Assembly: GCF_004769555.1 (NCBI RefSeq)
Contig: NZ_RQFY01000012.1
Coordinates: 401,384-465,383 of the forward strand
Source: Leptospira koniambonensis
Lineage (GTDB): Bacteria; Spirochaetota; Leptospiria; Leptospirales; Leptospiraceae
Direction of reading: 5' to 3'
Length of the DNA stretch: 64,000 nt
Positions 25,240 to 36,614 of this stretch are shown piece after piece; the first letter of the stretch is position 1, and each line of letters begins with the position of its first letter. The notes under the pieces were generated by a model. The model did no database searches. It was not told where the DNA came from and was given only the letters and a program-made list of their open reading frames with translations. The translations under genes and the position numbers were made by a program.

Positions 25240-26961
25240 GTGAATAATCAAGAAAACGGCTCATCAGACGAATCACCTAAAAGATCGGTGATCCTATGCG
25301 TCGACGATGAACTGATCATTTTAAGAGGGCTTAAAGAACAACTCAAGTCCGCCTTCGGAAAAAGTTATCAGATAGAAGCTGCAGACAGTGCAGAACTTGC
25401 TCTTCAAATCGTAGAAGAATGCAACCAGGCGGGAATCCATATACCTGCAATATTAAGTGATCAGGTAATGCCGGGGATCAGAGGGGATGAGTTCCTGATC
25501 CGTATCCAAGAAACAAATCCGAATACTAGAAAGATCATGCTCACTGGACAAGCGAGTGCGGAGTCTGTAGGTAATGCTTTGAATAAAGCAAACTTATATA
25601 GATATCTTTCTAAACCTTGGGACTCTAACGATCTACTCATGACAGTGAAAGAAGCTGTCCGTTCTTATGAATCAGATATTTCTCTTTCTGAACTAAATAA
25701 AAAATTAGAAGAAGCACTACTATATAATCGAGACTCTGGACTTCCTAATCTAGAATCTTTAAGAAGAAGATTGGATCTCGCAGTGGAAGAAAAAGAAGAT
25801 TCTCTTCTTGCTTTGATCCGTATTGAATCTACTTCTTTGACCACAAGAGATTTTGGAGTTTCTCTCTATAAAGATTTAATGAAGAAATTCCTGGATTCTA
25901 TGAAATCTATCTTAGGGAACTATGGAGAAATTTTCCATGTATACGAGGACGAGGTTGCTATACTTTCCAGAGTGCCAGAAGAGGAGTTCCTACCACATCT
26001 AATCGCATTTCGGATACTTCTTCGCTCCGATTATTTTACTGCTTCTGGAATTTCTTTCCGGATCAATGCTACCATTGCCACTGCGAGTGGAAAAAAAGAT
26101 CTGTATTATAAAGCGAGACTCGCACTTGTTAAAGCAAGCCAAGAGCCAGAATTCGATTCAGAATCAGGGATCTATTCCTATACTGAGAAGATGGACGACC
26201 AGGATCTGTACAAGATCAATATGGATCTTGGAAAAAGACTGAACCAAGCGATCCATTCTGGTAATGTCGTACCATATTTCCAAGGGATCATGGACAACCA
26301 AACTGGCAAGGTAGAAAAATTCGAATGCCTTGCTCGGATTGTAGAAGATGGAAAAGTTTATGCACCTGCGAGCTTTTTGTATTTGGCAAAGTCCACAGGG
26401 CTTTTGAGAAGGATCAGTCCTATTCTTTTTGAAAAAGCTCTTCGTAAATTTTCGGACTCTTCTTATTCATTCTCCATCAATCTCTCTGAAACAGAACTCG
26501 AGAGTCCAAGTTTTCCTAAATGGGCAGCTTCCCGTATGGAACATTACGGGATCAATCCTGCCAGAGTGACTTTTGAAATTTTAGAAACTGCAAGTTTCCA
26601 TGGAAATCCGGAAAGATTAAAAGTGATCGCCGAACTGAAAGAGATGGGAGCAAAAATTGCAATCGACGATTTCGGAGTAGAACATTCCAATTTTTCCAGA
26701 TTATTGGAAATCCAACCGGACTTCATCAAGATAGATGGAAAATTTATCCAGTCCTTGGAAAGAAATCGAACTGCATTCATTTTAACTTCTGCAATTACAG
26801 AACTTGCGCACAGAATTGGGGCAAAAGTAGTCGCTGAATTTGTTTCTACTCCTGAGGAACTGAAAGTTGTACGTTCCCTGGGCATAGAATATTCGCAAGG
26901 ATACCTAATTATGCAGCCTTCTCCCGACATAACCCCGGTTTCGATAAAAATTATTGAATAG
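25240..26961 (+). CDS. Response regulator: receiver, degenerate GGDEF, EAL
   Basis: 573 residues from a GTG start. The receiver has acidic pair Asp22-Asp23 (CVDDEL), phospho-acceptor Asp74 (ILSDQVMP) and a Lys in YLSKPW. Residues about 165-320 resemble a GGDEF fold whose motif is lost (VYEDEV at the active loop). The EAL domain (about 330-570) keeps the probable catalytic residues: ECLAR for EAL, INLSE, FEILETA, IDDFGVEHSNF, KIDGKF and VVAEFV. It is therefore likely a c-di-GMP phosphodiesterase controlled by phosphorylation. A lone receiver and a sensor kinase follow and may be partners. It is divergent from the ferredoxin-cyclase gene. Confidence 0.9.
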   Translation: MNNQENGSSDESPKRSVILCVDDELIILRGLKEQLKSAFGKSYQIEAADSAELALQIVEECNQAGIHIPAILSDQVMPGIRGDEFLIRIQETNPNTRKIMLTGQASAESVGNALNKANLYRYLSKPWDSNDLLMTVKEAVRSYESDISLSELNKKLEEALLYNRDSGLPNLESLRRRLDLAVEEKEDSLLALIRIESTSLTTRDFGVSLYKDLMKKFLDSMKSILGNYGEIFHVYEDEVAILSRVPEEEFLPHLIAFRILLRSDYFTASGISFRINATIATASGKKDLYYKARLALVKASQEPEFDSESGIYSYTEKMDDQDLYKINMDLGKRLNQAIHSGNVVPYFQGIMDNQTGKVEKFECLARIVEDGKVYAPASFLYLAKSTGLLRRISPILFEKALRKFSDSSYSFSINLSETELESPSFPKWAASRMEHYGINPARVTFEILETASFHGNPERLKVIAELKEMGAKIAIDDFGVEHSNFSRLLEIQPDFIKIDGKFIQSLERNRTAFILTSAITELAHRIGAKVVAEFVSTPEELKVVRSLGIEYSQGYLIMQPSPDITPVSIKIIE

Positions 26962-27067
26962 GTACTTTGGTCTATTTCTTTCCAGGTATCATTCGTCTCA
27001 TTCTTTCGAGGGATAAAATCGAAAATGAGTTGCAAACATAATTTATAGAGTAAGTATCCTTGTTTTG

Positions 27068-27100
27068 CTCCGGATTTTGAGCCGGGGTTTTTTCGTTTTT
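27068..27100 (+). terminator. Rho-independent terminator
   Basis: CTCCGG (27069-27074) pairs with the CCGGGG arm around 27082-27087 across an ATTTTGAG loop, followed by TTTTTTCGTTTTT. It separates the EAL regulator from the lone receiver gene. Confidence 0.75.
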
Positions 27101-27135
27101 GTTCGTCTAAATTATAGGTTGGTACCGGGGGAGCG

Positions 27136-27522
27136 GTGGAGAAAGCGATTCTTTTTGTTGATGATGAAGCGCTCATTTTGATGAGTATGAAGTCCCAAGT
27201 CAAAAGACATCTGGGTGATACTTATCGTTATGAGACTGCTCTAGATGCGTCCGAAGCGATGCAGATCATCGAAGAATTAGTAACAGAGGGAGTCAAGATC
27301 CTGATCGTAATTTCTGATTGGCTGATGCCGAATATCAAGGGAGACGAATTTTTGAGAATCGTTCACCAAAGATATCCTGAGATCCAAAAGATCATCATCA
27401 CTGGTCACGCAGATATCGCTTCCGTCGAAGCTTTAAAGAAAGAGATCAACTTATACAGTTACTTGAAAAAGCCTTGGGACGAAAAAGAATTAGTAACCAC
27501 TATCACCTCAGCCCTTAAATAA
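27136..27522 (+). CDS. Single-domain response regulator
   Basis: 128 residues comprising only a receiver domain: Asp9-Asp10 (LFVDDEAL), phospho-acceptor Asp61 (VISDWLMPNIKGDEF), Thr in IITGHAD and Lys in YLKKPWDEKEL. GTG start with GGGGGAG upstream. No output domain. The sensor kinase starts 13 bases downstream, so the two probably form a cognate pair. The sequence resembles the receiver of the EAL regulator, suggesting both may be phosphorylated by related kinases. Confidence 0.93.
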   Translation: MEKAILFVDDEALILMSMKSQVKRHLGDTYRYETALDASEAMQIIEELVTEGVKILIVISDWLMPNIKGDEFLRIVHQRYPEIQKIIITGHADIASVEALKKEINLYSYLKKPWDEKELVTTITSALK

Positions 27523-27535
27523 ATAGGGGGGCATA

Positions 27536-29785
27536 ATGAGCCTTCGAACGCGCTTCTCTCTTTATTGCGCTATTGTTCTATTTGCATTCTCAGTTTTGCT
27601 TACTCTATTAGTTGCTGTATCAGCATTCTATGATTCCAAAGTTTCTTCACAGGAGGCAGCATTTGCAAAAGCAGAAGGTGCTTCTTTCGAAGTTCGTAAA
27701 ATTTTTTCAGAAGCAATTTCCAAAGTAGGAGAAGCTAAAACTCGCTGGGAACTTACTCGTCCTTCTCGAGATTCAGTTGAAAAAGATCTAGTAGATCTTT
27801 TTCAGAATGATAAAAGATTTTTAGGGGCCGGTGCAGTTTTTGAACCCAATCTTTTTGATGGAAGGGACGCTGCATTTATTGGCCGCAAGGGTTCCAATTC
27901 TAAAGGTAGATTCGTTCCTTACTTTCATAGAAGTGTCAAGAACCCGGATGATATCAGCTTAGAAGAAAGTGTTTATTATGATAATACCGACGAGAGTGGC
28001 AACTATTACCAAATCCCCAAAGCCACGTTAAGCGACTATGTAGGCGAACCTTATTTTTATCCATTAGAAGGAGTGAATATTTTTATGATCTCCTTGATCA
28101 GGCCGATTAGCCGCCAAGGAAGATTTATAGGGATTGTCGGTTTAGATCTGAAACTTTCGGATCTGGAAGAAGAGTTATTTTCCAAAAGACCATTCGGAGA
28201 TGGGCATTTGGCATTGATATCTCCGGGTGGAAAATATGCGGTTCATGGCGCCAAAGGGATCTTGCAAGGAAAGAATGCAGGAACTCCTGAAGTAAAAGAT
28301 TCCATCCAAAAATCCTTAGCTTCTGGACAACCTTTTGCCTATTTGGTAGAAGGTGGGAACTCCTACATATTTCCATTCAGTATGGGAACCTATGGCAAAA
28401 ACTGGGCTATAGAAGTATATGTTCCGGATTCAGTTCTTTGGAAAGATCTTGGGCCTATTATTCTAAGATGTTTGCTAATTACATTCGCTCTTCTGCCAGT
28501 ATGTTTATATTTTCTGGATAGATTCTTTTGTAAGTTTGTCTCGGAAGGTTTAATAGAAGCGACTACATTTGCAGATTCTTTAGGAGCCGGGAATTATTCT
28601 GCTCAGATACCTACTCGAAAATTTCAAGATGAGATCCATCATCTTTTTATAACATTAGAAAATATGAAGGAGAAGTTGCTGGCAGCGATTGACCAGCAGA
28701 TCCGATCCGAAAAGATCCTAAGAGAATCAGCAGAGATATATTCACGCAATGAAATTATCCGTCTCCAAAAAGAAGAATTAGAAGTCGCCTTAGGCGATTT
28801 AAAAACTGCACAAGAAACTTTACTTAGGAACGAAAGATTAGCTGCAATCGGTAGGATATCCGGCGCTGTCAGTCATCAGATCAATAATCCATTAGGAGCT
28901 ATCGGAGCTTCCAGAGAGAATATTTCGTTTTATGTAAAGAGGGTCGTGGTCCTTCTTCCTTTTCTGTTTAAATATTTGAGTGAGGCAACCGATCCTGAAA
29001 GGGAATTTTTTAATACAACTTTAAAAAGAACATTAGAAAACCATAAAGAACAGATAGGGAAAAAATTCAGGGAAACCAGACATTCTATAGAAGCATTCTT
29101 GAAACAGGAGCAAATAGAGGATGCTGGAGATAAAGCTGCAGTAGTCGCTGAATTAGGATTTGCTGACTGTCCAGAATTCATTCTTCAATTATGTAGATGT
29201 TCCGAATGGGATCGTATCTCCGAATTTTTGATGGCGGTCAGAGGTCTGGAAATTTCTGAAGAAGTTATCCATAGATCCACTGATAGAATGTACAAAATTG
29301 TATCAGCATTAGAAACCTATTCAGGCATCGCAAAAGAAGATAAAGAAAGATGGGTCAAGGTTTCTGACACAATGGAAGTTGTGCTCGGAGTATACGAAGG
29401 TGCAGGTGGAAACAGGGTCACAGTAGAACGAAATTATATCTCTGAAGCTACTATGAGATGTGTTCCCGAAGATTTGGTAAGACTTTGGACACAAATCGTG
29501 GATAATGCTTACCAAGCAATGTCCGGAGAAGGTAAACTTAAAGTAAGTATCTATGATGCAGAATCCAAAATTATTTGTGAAGTGGAAGACAGTGGTTCCG
29601 GTATTCCCAAAAACATCAGAGAACAAGTTGGAGAAGTTTTATCTTCCGGAAAATCGGAAGGAGAAGGTGCAGGCATAGGACTTGCAGTTGCTGCTTCCAT
29701 TTCTAAAAAATACGGGGGCAGCTGGAATTGGGAAAGTGAACCAGGCTGCACAATCTTTCGCTTTTCTTTTCCAAAATCAGAATAA
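27536..29785 (+). CDS. Cache-domain sensor histidine kinase
   Basis: 749 residues. A membrane segment (about 10-32), a periplasmic double-Cache sensor (about 40-300, with PYFHRS and GEPYFYPLEG), a second membrane segment (about 308-330) and a HAMP-like region. The H-box is AAIGRISGAVSHQINNPLG (His near residue 445). About 130 helical residues separate the H-box from the ATPase domain, which has IVDNAYQAM, DSGSGIP and GAGIGLAVAASI. The Cache part resembles those of the two chemoreceptors nearby. AGGGGGG precedes its ATG. It probably phosphorylates the receiver at 27136. Confidence 0.9.
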   Translation: MSLRTRFSLYCAIVLFAFSVLLTLLVAVSAFYDSKVSSQEAAFAKAEGASFEVRKIFSEAISKVGEAKTRWELTRPSRDSVEKDLVDLFQNDKRFLGAGAVFEPNLFDGRDAAFIGRKGSNSKGRFVPYFHRSVKNPDDISLEESVYYDNTDESGNYYQIPKATLSDYVGEPYFYPLEGVNIFMISLIRPISRQGRFIGIVGLDLKLSDLEEELFSKRPFGDGHLALISPGGKYAVHGAKGILQGKNAGTPEVKDSIQKSLASGQPFAYLVEGGNSYIFPFSMGTYGKNWAIEVYVPDSVLWKDLGPIILRCLLITFALLPVCLYFLDRFFCKFVSEGLIEATTFADSLGAGNYSAQIPTRKFQDEIHHLFITLENMKEKLLAAIDQQIRSEKILRESAEIYSRNEIIRLQKEELEVALGDLKTAQETLLRNERLAAIGRISGAVSHQINNPLGAIGASRENISFYVKRVVVLLPFLFKYLSEATDPEREFFNTTLKRTLENHKEQIGKKFRETRHSIEAFLKQEQIEDAGDKAAVVAELGFADCPEFILQLCRCSEWDRISEFLMAVRGLEISEEVIHRSTDRMYKIVSALETYSGIAKEDKERWVKVSDTMEVVLGVYEGAGGNRVTVERNYISEATMRCVPEDLVRLWTQIVDNAYQAMSGEGKLKVSIYDAESKIICEVEDSGSGIPKNIREQVGEVLSSGKSEGEGAGIGLAVAASISKKYGGSWNWESEPGCTIFRFSFPKSE

Positions 29786-29807
29786 AATATAGACTCGGGC
29801 TTTTACT

Positions 29808-31874
29808 ATGAGTATCAGATATAGAATTTCACTCTACTTGGCGATTGTACTTTTAACCGGTTCTTTTGTTCTGGCAGGTATCAATTCATTTTCCTCTTAT
29901 TTTAGTTTAAAGTCTCAGGTTGATTCTGGATCTACCATGGCCGGTAAACGTTATCAATATGAGATTTCTAATTTTCTAAATTCAGTTTTGGGATCTTTAA
30001 GAGGTTTTCAATTTATGTTGGAAACTTCTCACCCTGATCGAGGAGAGATGATCGCTTCTCTTAAGAGGTTAGCCGAAACCGATACTCATTTTTTCGGGAC
30101 CTGGGTATTGTACGAGCCCAATGCTTTCGATGGGCAGGATGCAAGGTATAAAAATACTCCTTATCATGACGCCACTGGCAGGTTTATTCCGTATTGGAAT
30201 AGGGCCACAGGTGATCTGAAAATCACTTTCGCAGAATCTTATGATGTAGATGATACGATCAGCTTTTACTATCGTATTCCTAAAAAGACCCAAAAAGATT
30301 TTATCTCTGATCCTTATGTATACTCCGTAAGCGGAAAAGATGTGCTTATGGTCTCGATGGTTAAACCAATCTTACGAAACGGAAAATTTGTAGGAACAGT
30401 TGGAACGGATATCGCCATGGCAAATCTACAAGAACTTTTGGGGCCAATCCGACCATTTAGGGGAGAAGGGTATCTGGCCTTGGTTTCTCCTGATGGCCTT
30501 TACGCTGCAAATGGAGGAGATCCTTCCTTAGTTGGCAAAGCAATTCCTGAAGAAAATATTCGTGCTCAAGTAAAAGAACTAAGTCTGAAAGGAGAAGATT
30601 TTCAGATCAAGGGTTCTGGTCATACCAGATATTTCTTCCCCTTCTTATTAGGAAATTATGATAAACCTTGGGCTGTAGAAGTATCCATTCCTGATTCGAT
30701 CTTTTGGTCAGATATGAGAGGAGTGATCTTGCAAACGATTTTATCTTCTCTCATTATTATGGTTGTCATTCTTATCATTCTAAATTTGATCTTTAATAAA
30801 CTGATCACGATGGGCTTATTAGAGGCGATTGGTTTCTCTGAAAAGATTGCAGATGGAGATCTGACTTCTCATATAGAGATCGCAAGAAATGACGAGATAG
30901 GCAAACTTCTGAAATCAATGGATCTGATGAAGGTGAATCTATCTAAGATCATCTTGGATATCAAAACTTCTTCTACCAAATTAAATAGCACCTCGGATCA
31001 AATGGCAGAGTCCAGCCGTAACTTCTCAGATGTTGCACAGGCCCAAGCTTCAGCGGCAGAAGAATCCTCCGCAGCAGTAGAAGAACTCGCTGCATCAGCA
31101 GAGAATGTTCGTAGATCGATGGAAAAAGCGATAGAGAACATGAAGGAAATAGATACAAACGTAGTCTTACTTCGTGAACAGATCGGAACAATCAATAACG
31201 AGATGCAAACATTGTCTCAGGTGGCATCTGAATCCCAAGAACGAGCTGTTACTGGTGAGAATGCGATGGGTGCAACTAATCAAGCAATGGATGAGATTGG
31301 AGAAAGTGCTAGTCGTATCAATGAGATCTTATCTATCATTACTGAGATCTCAGAAAAAACAAACCTTCTCGCACTAAATGCAGCAATTGAAGCAGCACGT
31401 GCCGGCGAAGCGGGTAAAGGATTTGCAGTAGTAGCAGAAGAGATCAGTAAACTTGCATCCCAAACATCTTCTTCTGTGCAAGAGATCGGAGAGCTTGTAG
31501 ATTCCACAAATAACGCGGTTCATAACGGAAACACTAAGGTTAAAGAGGCGAGTGATATACTTCGTAAACTTAGAACCTCTGTTGATTCATTTGGATTATC
31601 AGCGAAGAAGGTGCTCGACTCAGTTAAAACGCAGGAGAAGAACACTCAAGACATTCATCAATCTGCAAATTTCCTCATGAGTTTCAGCTTACAAATAGAA
31701 GAAGCGGTCCAGGAACAAAAACGTGCAACAGATGAGATCACTAAGACGATTGTAAGTATTTCAGAAGGAACACAGGAAGTTGCTTCCGGAGCAGATGATC
31801 TAACATCTTACTCAGGCGAGATGCACCAACAATCAGAAGGACTTTTGAAATCAGTGGATAAATTTAAACTTTAA
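29808..31874 (+). CDS. Methyl-accepting chemotaxis protein (chemoreceptor 1)
   Basis: 688 residues: membrane segment (about 10-30), double-Cache ligand domain (about 35-290), second membrane segment (about 300-323), HAMP (about 325-378) and the cytoplasmic signalling hairpin. The hairpin tip with [20 protein letters not shown] binds CheA/CheW. From [17 protein letters not shown] (about residue 279) to the C-terminus the protein equals the receptor at 38200 except for one visible Met/Thr difference, while the sensor halves diverge. Its 3' end overlaps the convergent multi-PAS kinase by 11 bases. Confidence 0.96.
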   Translation: MSIRYRISLYLAIVLLTGSFVLAGINSFSSYFSLKSQVDSGSTMAGKRYQYEISNFLNSVLGSLRGFQFMLETSHPDRGEMIASLKRLAETDTHFFGTWVLYEPNAFDGQDARYKNTPYHDATGRFIPYWNRATGDLKITFAESYDVDDTISFYYRIPKKTQKDFISDPYVYSVSGKDVLMVSMVKPILRNGKFVGTVGTDIAMANLQELLGPIRPFRGEGYLALVSPDGLYAANGGDPSLVGKAIPEENIRAQVKELSLKGEDFQIKGSGHTRYFFPFLLGNYDKPWAVEVSIPDSIFWSDMRGVILQTILSSLIIMVVILIILNLIFNKLITMGLLEAIGFSEKIADGDLTSHIEIARNDEIGKLLKSMDLMKVNLSKIILDIKTSSTKLNSTSDQMAESSRNFSDVAQAQASAAEESSAAVEELAASAENVRRSMEKAIENMKEIDTNVVLLREQIGTINNEMQTLSQVASESQERAVTGENAMGATNQAMDEIGESASRINEILSIITEISEKTNLLALNAAIEAARAGEAGKGFAVVAEEISKLASQTSSSVQEIGELVDSTNNAVHNGNTKVKEASDILRKLRTSVDSFGLSAKKVLDSVKTQEKNTQDIHQSANFLMSFSLQIEEAVQEQKRATDEITKTIVSISEGTQEVASGADDLTSYSGEMHQQSEGLLKSVDKFKL

Positions 31875-34800
31875 CTTCTATAAAGGGGAGCAGGATCCGG
31901 AACATTGTAAATCCGGGTCTTGTTTCTACTTCAATTTTTCCTTTGTGTTTTTCTACAATCTTCTTCACAATATCCAAGCCTAACCCACTTCCTTCTCCAG
32001 GAAGTTTTGTAGTGAAGAATGGTTGGAAAATTTTATCTAGAATATTTTCAGAGATCCCGGGGCCATTATCTATGATCTCTACACAAATTGAGTCTGCTTT
32101 TTGATAGACTTTGATCTTGATCGCTCCTCTGAATTCCAGAGCTTGTAAAGAATTATAGATCAAATTTGTCCATACATGAATTAGATCATCAGGATAACAT
32201 AATATTATTGGAATATTCTCATATTCCTTGGAAATTTGGATCCCTTTTTTGAGTTGGTTCTGGTAGATTGTGAGAACCGTTTCAATATTCTCTGTAATGG
32301 ATGCTGGTATCTTTTCGGAAGTTGTATCAAAATGAGAGAAGTTTTTCAAAGCATATAGGATCTTAGAAACCCGATCTACTGCAATCTGTATCGTATTCGT
32401 ATTGGAGAAGAAGAAAGCCTCCAAAGTAGAATATTCTAAAAGTACATTTGCTTTCGCGCAAATTAAGAATGGCAGGGCTATTTTTGGCAAATCTCTGAAC
32501 CCCATATCGGTTAAAGAATCCGCGATCGCATAAGGAGAGGGAATATTCAATTCTTGTAATTGGACTACTATATTTTTTTTAACGTTTCTTTCTTCCATCC
32601 CAGCTAATTGGTCTTTTGGCTGTCTGACAAGACTTAAGAACTGGCGAAATGATTCCACCTGTTCAGAATTCATTCCGGTTAATACATTTTGTACATCCGG
32701 TAAAATGGTTTGGAAACGGATCAAACATTCTTGCAGGTTTTGGTTGGAAGCTTGTACTGCTCCGATCGGATTATTGATCTCATGAGCTACACCAGCAATC
32801 AATTGTCCTAGAGCCGCCATTTTTTCTGATTGGATCAATTGTGCCTGGGCTTTTTTAAGATTTTCTAATGTTTCCTGTAGCTCATTTTTCTGCATCTCTA
32901 TGAGCCTGTTTCTTACAGAGATTTCATCATTGATCACTTTTAATTCTTCCACCTCTTGGATGGCAGAAGTATCTAAAAGACTAATTGCAGCTACATAGGA
33001 TTCTCTTTCTGTATAAAAATGAACACTTCCTATTGCAGAAAATACTTGGCCGTTCCAACGTATTGCTCTTAATTCCAGGTTTTCTGAACTTTCGAAGGAG
33101 CGTATCCTTGCATGTAATGTGGCCCAAGAATCCGGAGTAAATAAGGACGCTGGAGAAACAGAATGAATCTCTTTTTGGTTAAATCCGAATACTCTTAAGA
33201 AGGCAGGATTTGTATCCAAAATACCTTCTGTTCTCGGATCTAAGAATATGATCGCCTCGTTTGCAAATCTATAGAAGGTTTGGAACCTTGCCTCGCTTGC
33301 TTTTAATTTTTCTTCTGACTTCTTCCTTTCCGTGATATCGGAGACTATTCCTGCCATTCTTGCCGCGACTCTTTTAGAATTGCGATATACCTGGCCTTTA
33401 ACTTCCAGCCAATGAATTGTTCCGTCAGGATGAAAAATTCTATATTCTATATTGAGTGCATTATCTTTTCCTAATAGGCTTGCTCTTACATATTTTCGGA
33501 TTTGGCTTTGATCGTCCGGGTGGACCAGATCCATAAAGACCGAAGTATTTGTATCAAATTCCTCTATATTTTTTCCAAATATAGAGGCAGTATCAAAAGA
33601 CCAGTGAGCAGTCCTATCTGTTAGATTCCAACTCCAGGTTCCCATCTTGGATGCGTTTAGCGCCAGTCTGAGTCTTTCTTCACTCAGCTTTAATGCTTTT
33701 TCAGCTGAAAGTGATTCAGTAATATCTGTTACTAAAAAAACTAAATTTTTGATCTTACCGTGAGCATCTTTGATTGGAGCTCCGTTGATGGATAAGAATT
33801 TTTTATTTCCGAATTCGTCTTCTATTGCATGGCGAACATCGTATACCGGCTGTCCGGAATTAAGTACTCTTACGAAAGGTTGATCGTTTGGGGTCCATTC
33901 TCCTCCATCAATTGAAGTCGCCTTCCATTCAGGTGCATTATATTTTCTTTTTTGTATCTGATCTAAGGTTAGACCCAGAACTTTTTCTGCCGAAGAATTT
34001 GCGTATAAAATTTCTCCTTCAGGGCTTAAGACGGTGATTGCGGCTACTGAAGTTTTCATGATCTCAGCGAGAAGGTCACGTTCAGCAATAAGTTCACTGT
34101 GTTTTCTTTTTCTTTCTATCGCGTTTGTAAGAGTCTCTCCGATTGCCTTTAAACTGGCGAGTTCGAATTCTTCGAATTTCATCTCCAATTTACTTAAAGG
34201 AATTTCGGAGGTCATTCCTAAGGCCCCAACGACCTTTCCTTCTAAGGTAAGAGGGATCGCGATCAAAAATTGGATTCGTAACGAAAGCATTTTTTCCCGC
34301 GCATCGGATTCAGGAAAATCTTCTAATTGAAGTGTAACTATTTCTCCATCTAAGATCTTTTTTGTAAGAAAGTTATCTGGATCAACAGGGCTTTCAGTAG
34401 GCCAGCTTGCTTCTTGATTTTCTGCCTCGGGAACTATGAATTCATAAATTAGGGTTCTGCTCAATTTTTCAGTATCATATAATACTAAATTCCCCCTGGA
34501 CATTTTGAATGTATGTGTTATCTTTAGGATTGCGTTAGAGATTGCTTCTTCAATTTCTAATATTGGTTGGTTGATCAATTCTGTGGAAATAGAAGAGGTC
34601 AGTCCTTCTATGTTTCTTTTGTTCTCTTCTTCTTTTTTCCTTTTGATCTCGTCGCTGATGTCTTGGATCGTACCCAAAAGTTTGAGTACTTTTCCTTCTG
34701 AATCCTTTATAAAATCAGTTTTGTTTAAAAGTATCTTTTCCTTTCCGGAAGGTGTGATGGATCTATATTCTATCTCTGCGGAGATCCCTTCTATTACGGA

Positions 34801-36276
34801 TCTTTTAAAATGTTCTTCTACTCTTTCTCTATCATCAGAATGCATATAATCGAATGTAGGTACAAGCATTCTATCATCTGTTTCTAATATTTGATAAAGA
34901 CCTTCGGAAGCGGTCATTTTTCCCGAAGGTATATCGTATTCCCAACTTCCTATCTTTGCTGTTTTTTGAGCTCTGTCTAAGAATAGTTTTGTTTCTCTCA
35001 GTTCATCTTCTATTTGTTTTTGTTCGGAGATATCTATATGGATACCGATCATCCTGACGGGATTTCCTTCCGAGTCCCTCTCTGCTATTTTACCCCTGGT
35101 TAAGATCCATTTATAAGAACCGTCTTTACATTTTAATCGGAACGCGATTGAGTAAGAAGGTAATTCTCCTTTTGCGTAATCTTTCCAAGCAGAATTTGTT
35201 TTGTCTCTGTCTTCTGGATGAAGGCTTTCATTCCAAAATTCGTATGTAGGTTCTAATTCACCTACACGATAGCCTAACATCTTCAGCCAATTCTCATCCA
35301 CATGATGTTCGTTTGTTTTAATATTATAATCCCAAATCCCAAGATTGGCTCCTTGGACTGCTAGATCTAATGTACTTTCTTTATCTTCTAAAATCTTTTC
35401 TGTTTCTTTTTTCTCGGTAATATCTATATGAATGCCGAGTGCCCGAACTGGAGTGCCATCCTTATCTCTCTCCCAAACTTTTCCTCTAGAGCGGATCCAT
35501 TTCCAAGATCCGTCCTTACATAACATTCGGAAATCACTCTCTAATAGTTCGGATCTTCCTTTTATATGATCCTGTAATCCTTGCGTTATGAGGGGAAGAT
35601 CGTCCGGATGTATCCTAGATCTCCAAAATTCTGAGGTGGGTAGGAACTCCTCCAAAGTATATCCAAGTATCTCCGCGCATCTTTCATTCGGAATTACGAT
35701 CCCTTTTGGAATATTCCAATCCCAAAATCCAAGGTCCGCACTTTTTATAACAAGATCTAATTGTTCTTCTCTATTCTTGAGTAGAATTTCAGCTGCGAGC
35801 TCTTTTCTAAGATCGATTATATTTCCGCGGACTAGATTGGTAGAACCAGGGATCTTTACTAAATGTATTTCGCAGGGAATGATTTGTTTATTTTTATCAC
35901 AATGGTCCCATCTGAATACTGGAGTCTCTCCCTGCAACGCGAGGGATATTTTTTCATAAGCGGACGCTTTGGAAGTTTTCCCATTTGGTTGGAATTCAGG
36001 AGAAATTTCTGCGGGACCTAATTTTAAAAATTCTTCTCGAGTATAGCCGAAAAGAATTTCAGCAGTTGAGTTGACTACCTCGAAGACACCTGTATCAGAG
36101 TTCACAATCGTGATTGCGGACGGAGAATAATCGATCAACGACCTCAAAAGACGATTGTCAGATTCCGAGTGAGATAGTTTTTCTACATTTTTCTCTAACT
36201 CGGAGATTCGTTGGTTCGCCGCTTCTAACTCCGATTGGAGATCCTTGTCCTTTTGTTTTGTATTTTTGGGATCCAC
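31864..36276 (-). CDS. Multi-PAS/GAF sensor histidine kinase
   Basis: A 1470-residue soluble kinase without membrane segments. After a coiled coil (about 1-38) come PAS domains at about 40-160, 165-295, 300-425 and 430-550, a GAF domain (about 555-715), and PAS domains at about 725-850, 855-985 and 990-1110. Several PAS domains end in the DITEKK/DISEQK motif. The H-box [20 protein letters not shown] has its His near 1164. A helical insertion of about 130 residues precedes the ATPase domain ([32 protein letters not shown]). No response regulator is adjacent. Ligands or cofactors of the PAS domains cannot be told from sequence. Confidence 0.93.
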   Translation of the reverse strand: MDPKNTKQKDKDLQSELEAANQRISELEKNVEKLSHSESDNRLLRSLIDYSPSAITIVNSDTGVFEVVNSTAEILFGYTREEFLKLGPAEISPEFQPNGKTSKASAYEKISLALQGETPVFRWDHCDKNKQIIPCEIHLVKIPGSTNLVRGNIIDLRKELAAEILLKNREEQLDLVIKSADLGFWDWNIPKGIVIPNERCAEILGYTLEEFLPTSEFWRSRIHPDDLPLITQGLQDHIKGRSELLESDFRMLCKDGSWKWIRSRGKVWERDKDGTPVRALGIHIDITEKKETEKILEDKESTLDLAVQGANLGIWDYNIKTNEHHVDENWLKMLGYRVGELEPTYEFWNESLHPEDRDKTNSAWKDYAKGELPSYSIAFRLKCKDGSYKWILTRGKIAERDSEGNPVRMIGIHIDISEQKQIEDELRETKLFLDRAQKTAKIGSWEYDIPSGKMTASEGLYQILETDDRMLVPTFDYMHSDDRERVEEHFKRSVIEGISAEIEYRSITPSGKEKILLNKTDFIKDSEGKVLKLLGTIQDISDEIKRKKEEENKRNIEGLTSSISTELINQPILEIEEAISNAILKITHTFKMSRGNLVLYDTEKLSRTLIYEFIVPEAENQEASWPTESPVDPDNFLTKKILDGEIVTLQLEDFPESDAREKMLSLRIQFLIAIPLTLEGKVVGALGMTSEIPLSKLEMKFEEFELASLKAIGETLTNAIERKRKHSELIAERDLLAEIMKTSVAAITVLSPEGEILYANSSAEKVLGLTLDQIQKRKYNAPEWKATSIDGGEWTPNDQPFVRVLNSGQPVYDVRHAIEDEFGNKKFLSINGAPIKDAHGKIKNLVFLVTDITESLSAEKALKLSEERLRLALNASKMGTWSWNLTDRTAHWSFDTASIFGKNIEEFDTNTSVFMDLVHPDDQSQIRKYVRASLLGKDNALNIEYRIFHPDGTIHWLEVKGQVYRNSKRVAARMAGIVSDITERKKSEEKLKASEARFQTFYRFANEAIIFLDPRTEGILDTNPAFLRVFGFNQKEIHSVSPASLFTPDSWATLHARIRSFESSENLELRAIRWNGQVFSAIGSVHFYTERESYVAAISLLDTSAIQEVEELKVINDEISVRNRLIEMQKNELQETLENLKKAQAQLIQSEKMAALGQLIAGVAHEINNPIGAVQASNQNLQECLIRFQTILPDVQNVLTGMNSEQVESFRQFLSLVRQPKDQLAGMEERNVKKNIVVQLQELNIPSPYAIADSLTDMGFRDLPKIALPFLICAKANVLLEYSTLEAFFFSNTNTIQIAVDRVSKILYALKNFSHFDTTSEKIPASITENIETVLTIYQNQLKKGIQISKEYENIPIILCYPDDLIHVWTNLIYNSLQALEFRGAIKIKVYQKADSICVEIIDNGPGISENILDKIFQPFFTTKLPGEGSGLGLDIVKKIVEKHKGKIEVETRPGFTMFRILLPFIEVKV

Positions 36277-36581
36277 TCTCTATTTAATAGAAAGTGAAAA
36301 CTTCACTTTGAAAACAAAAATACTGGAGGACTCGGTTTTTCATTTAGCCTTTGTTGTGATTGTGTGGAAAGAATAAGGCAAAATTTTCCTGGTTTCCACG
36401 ATGCTTAAAACGTAAACTAATCGAAACATTTCAAGCGTTCGTAAATAAATTATCAATATTTTTTATGATAAAATTTTTTGAGTGACGAGTTAAGAAAAAT
36501 GCACATTTCTTTTCGTCTTCTTATGGATTCTCGTCCCGTAGAAGATCGCTCTATGTACTTGGGAAAGATCGAGAGAATAGG
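36277..36581. other. Divergent intergenic region
   Basis: About 300 AT-rich bases between the multi-PAS kinase (minus) and the outer-membrane protein (plus). It must hold both promoters. No clear operator, hairpin or repeat was found; poly-A/T tracts are frequent around 36440-36500. Confidence 0.5.
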
Positions 36582-36614
36582 GTGCCCGCCCTAGTTTATA
36601 TTGGAGACAAAATT

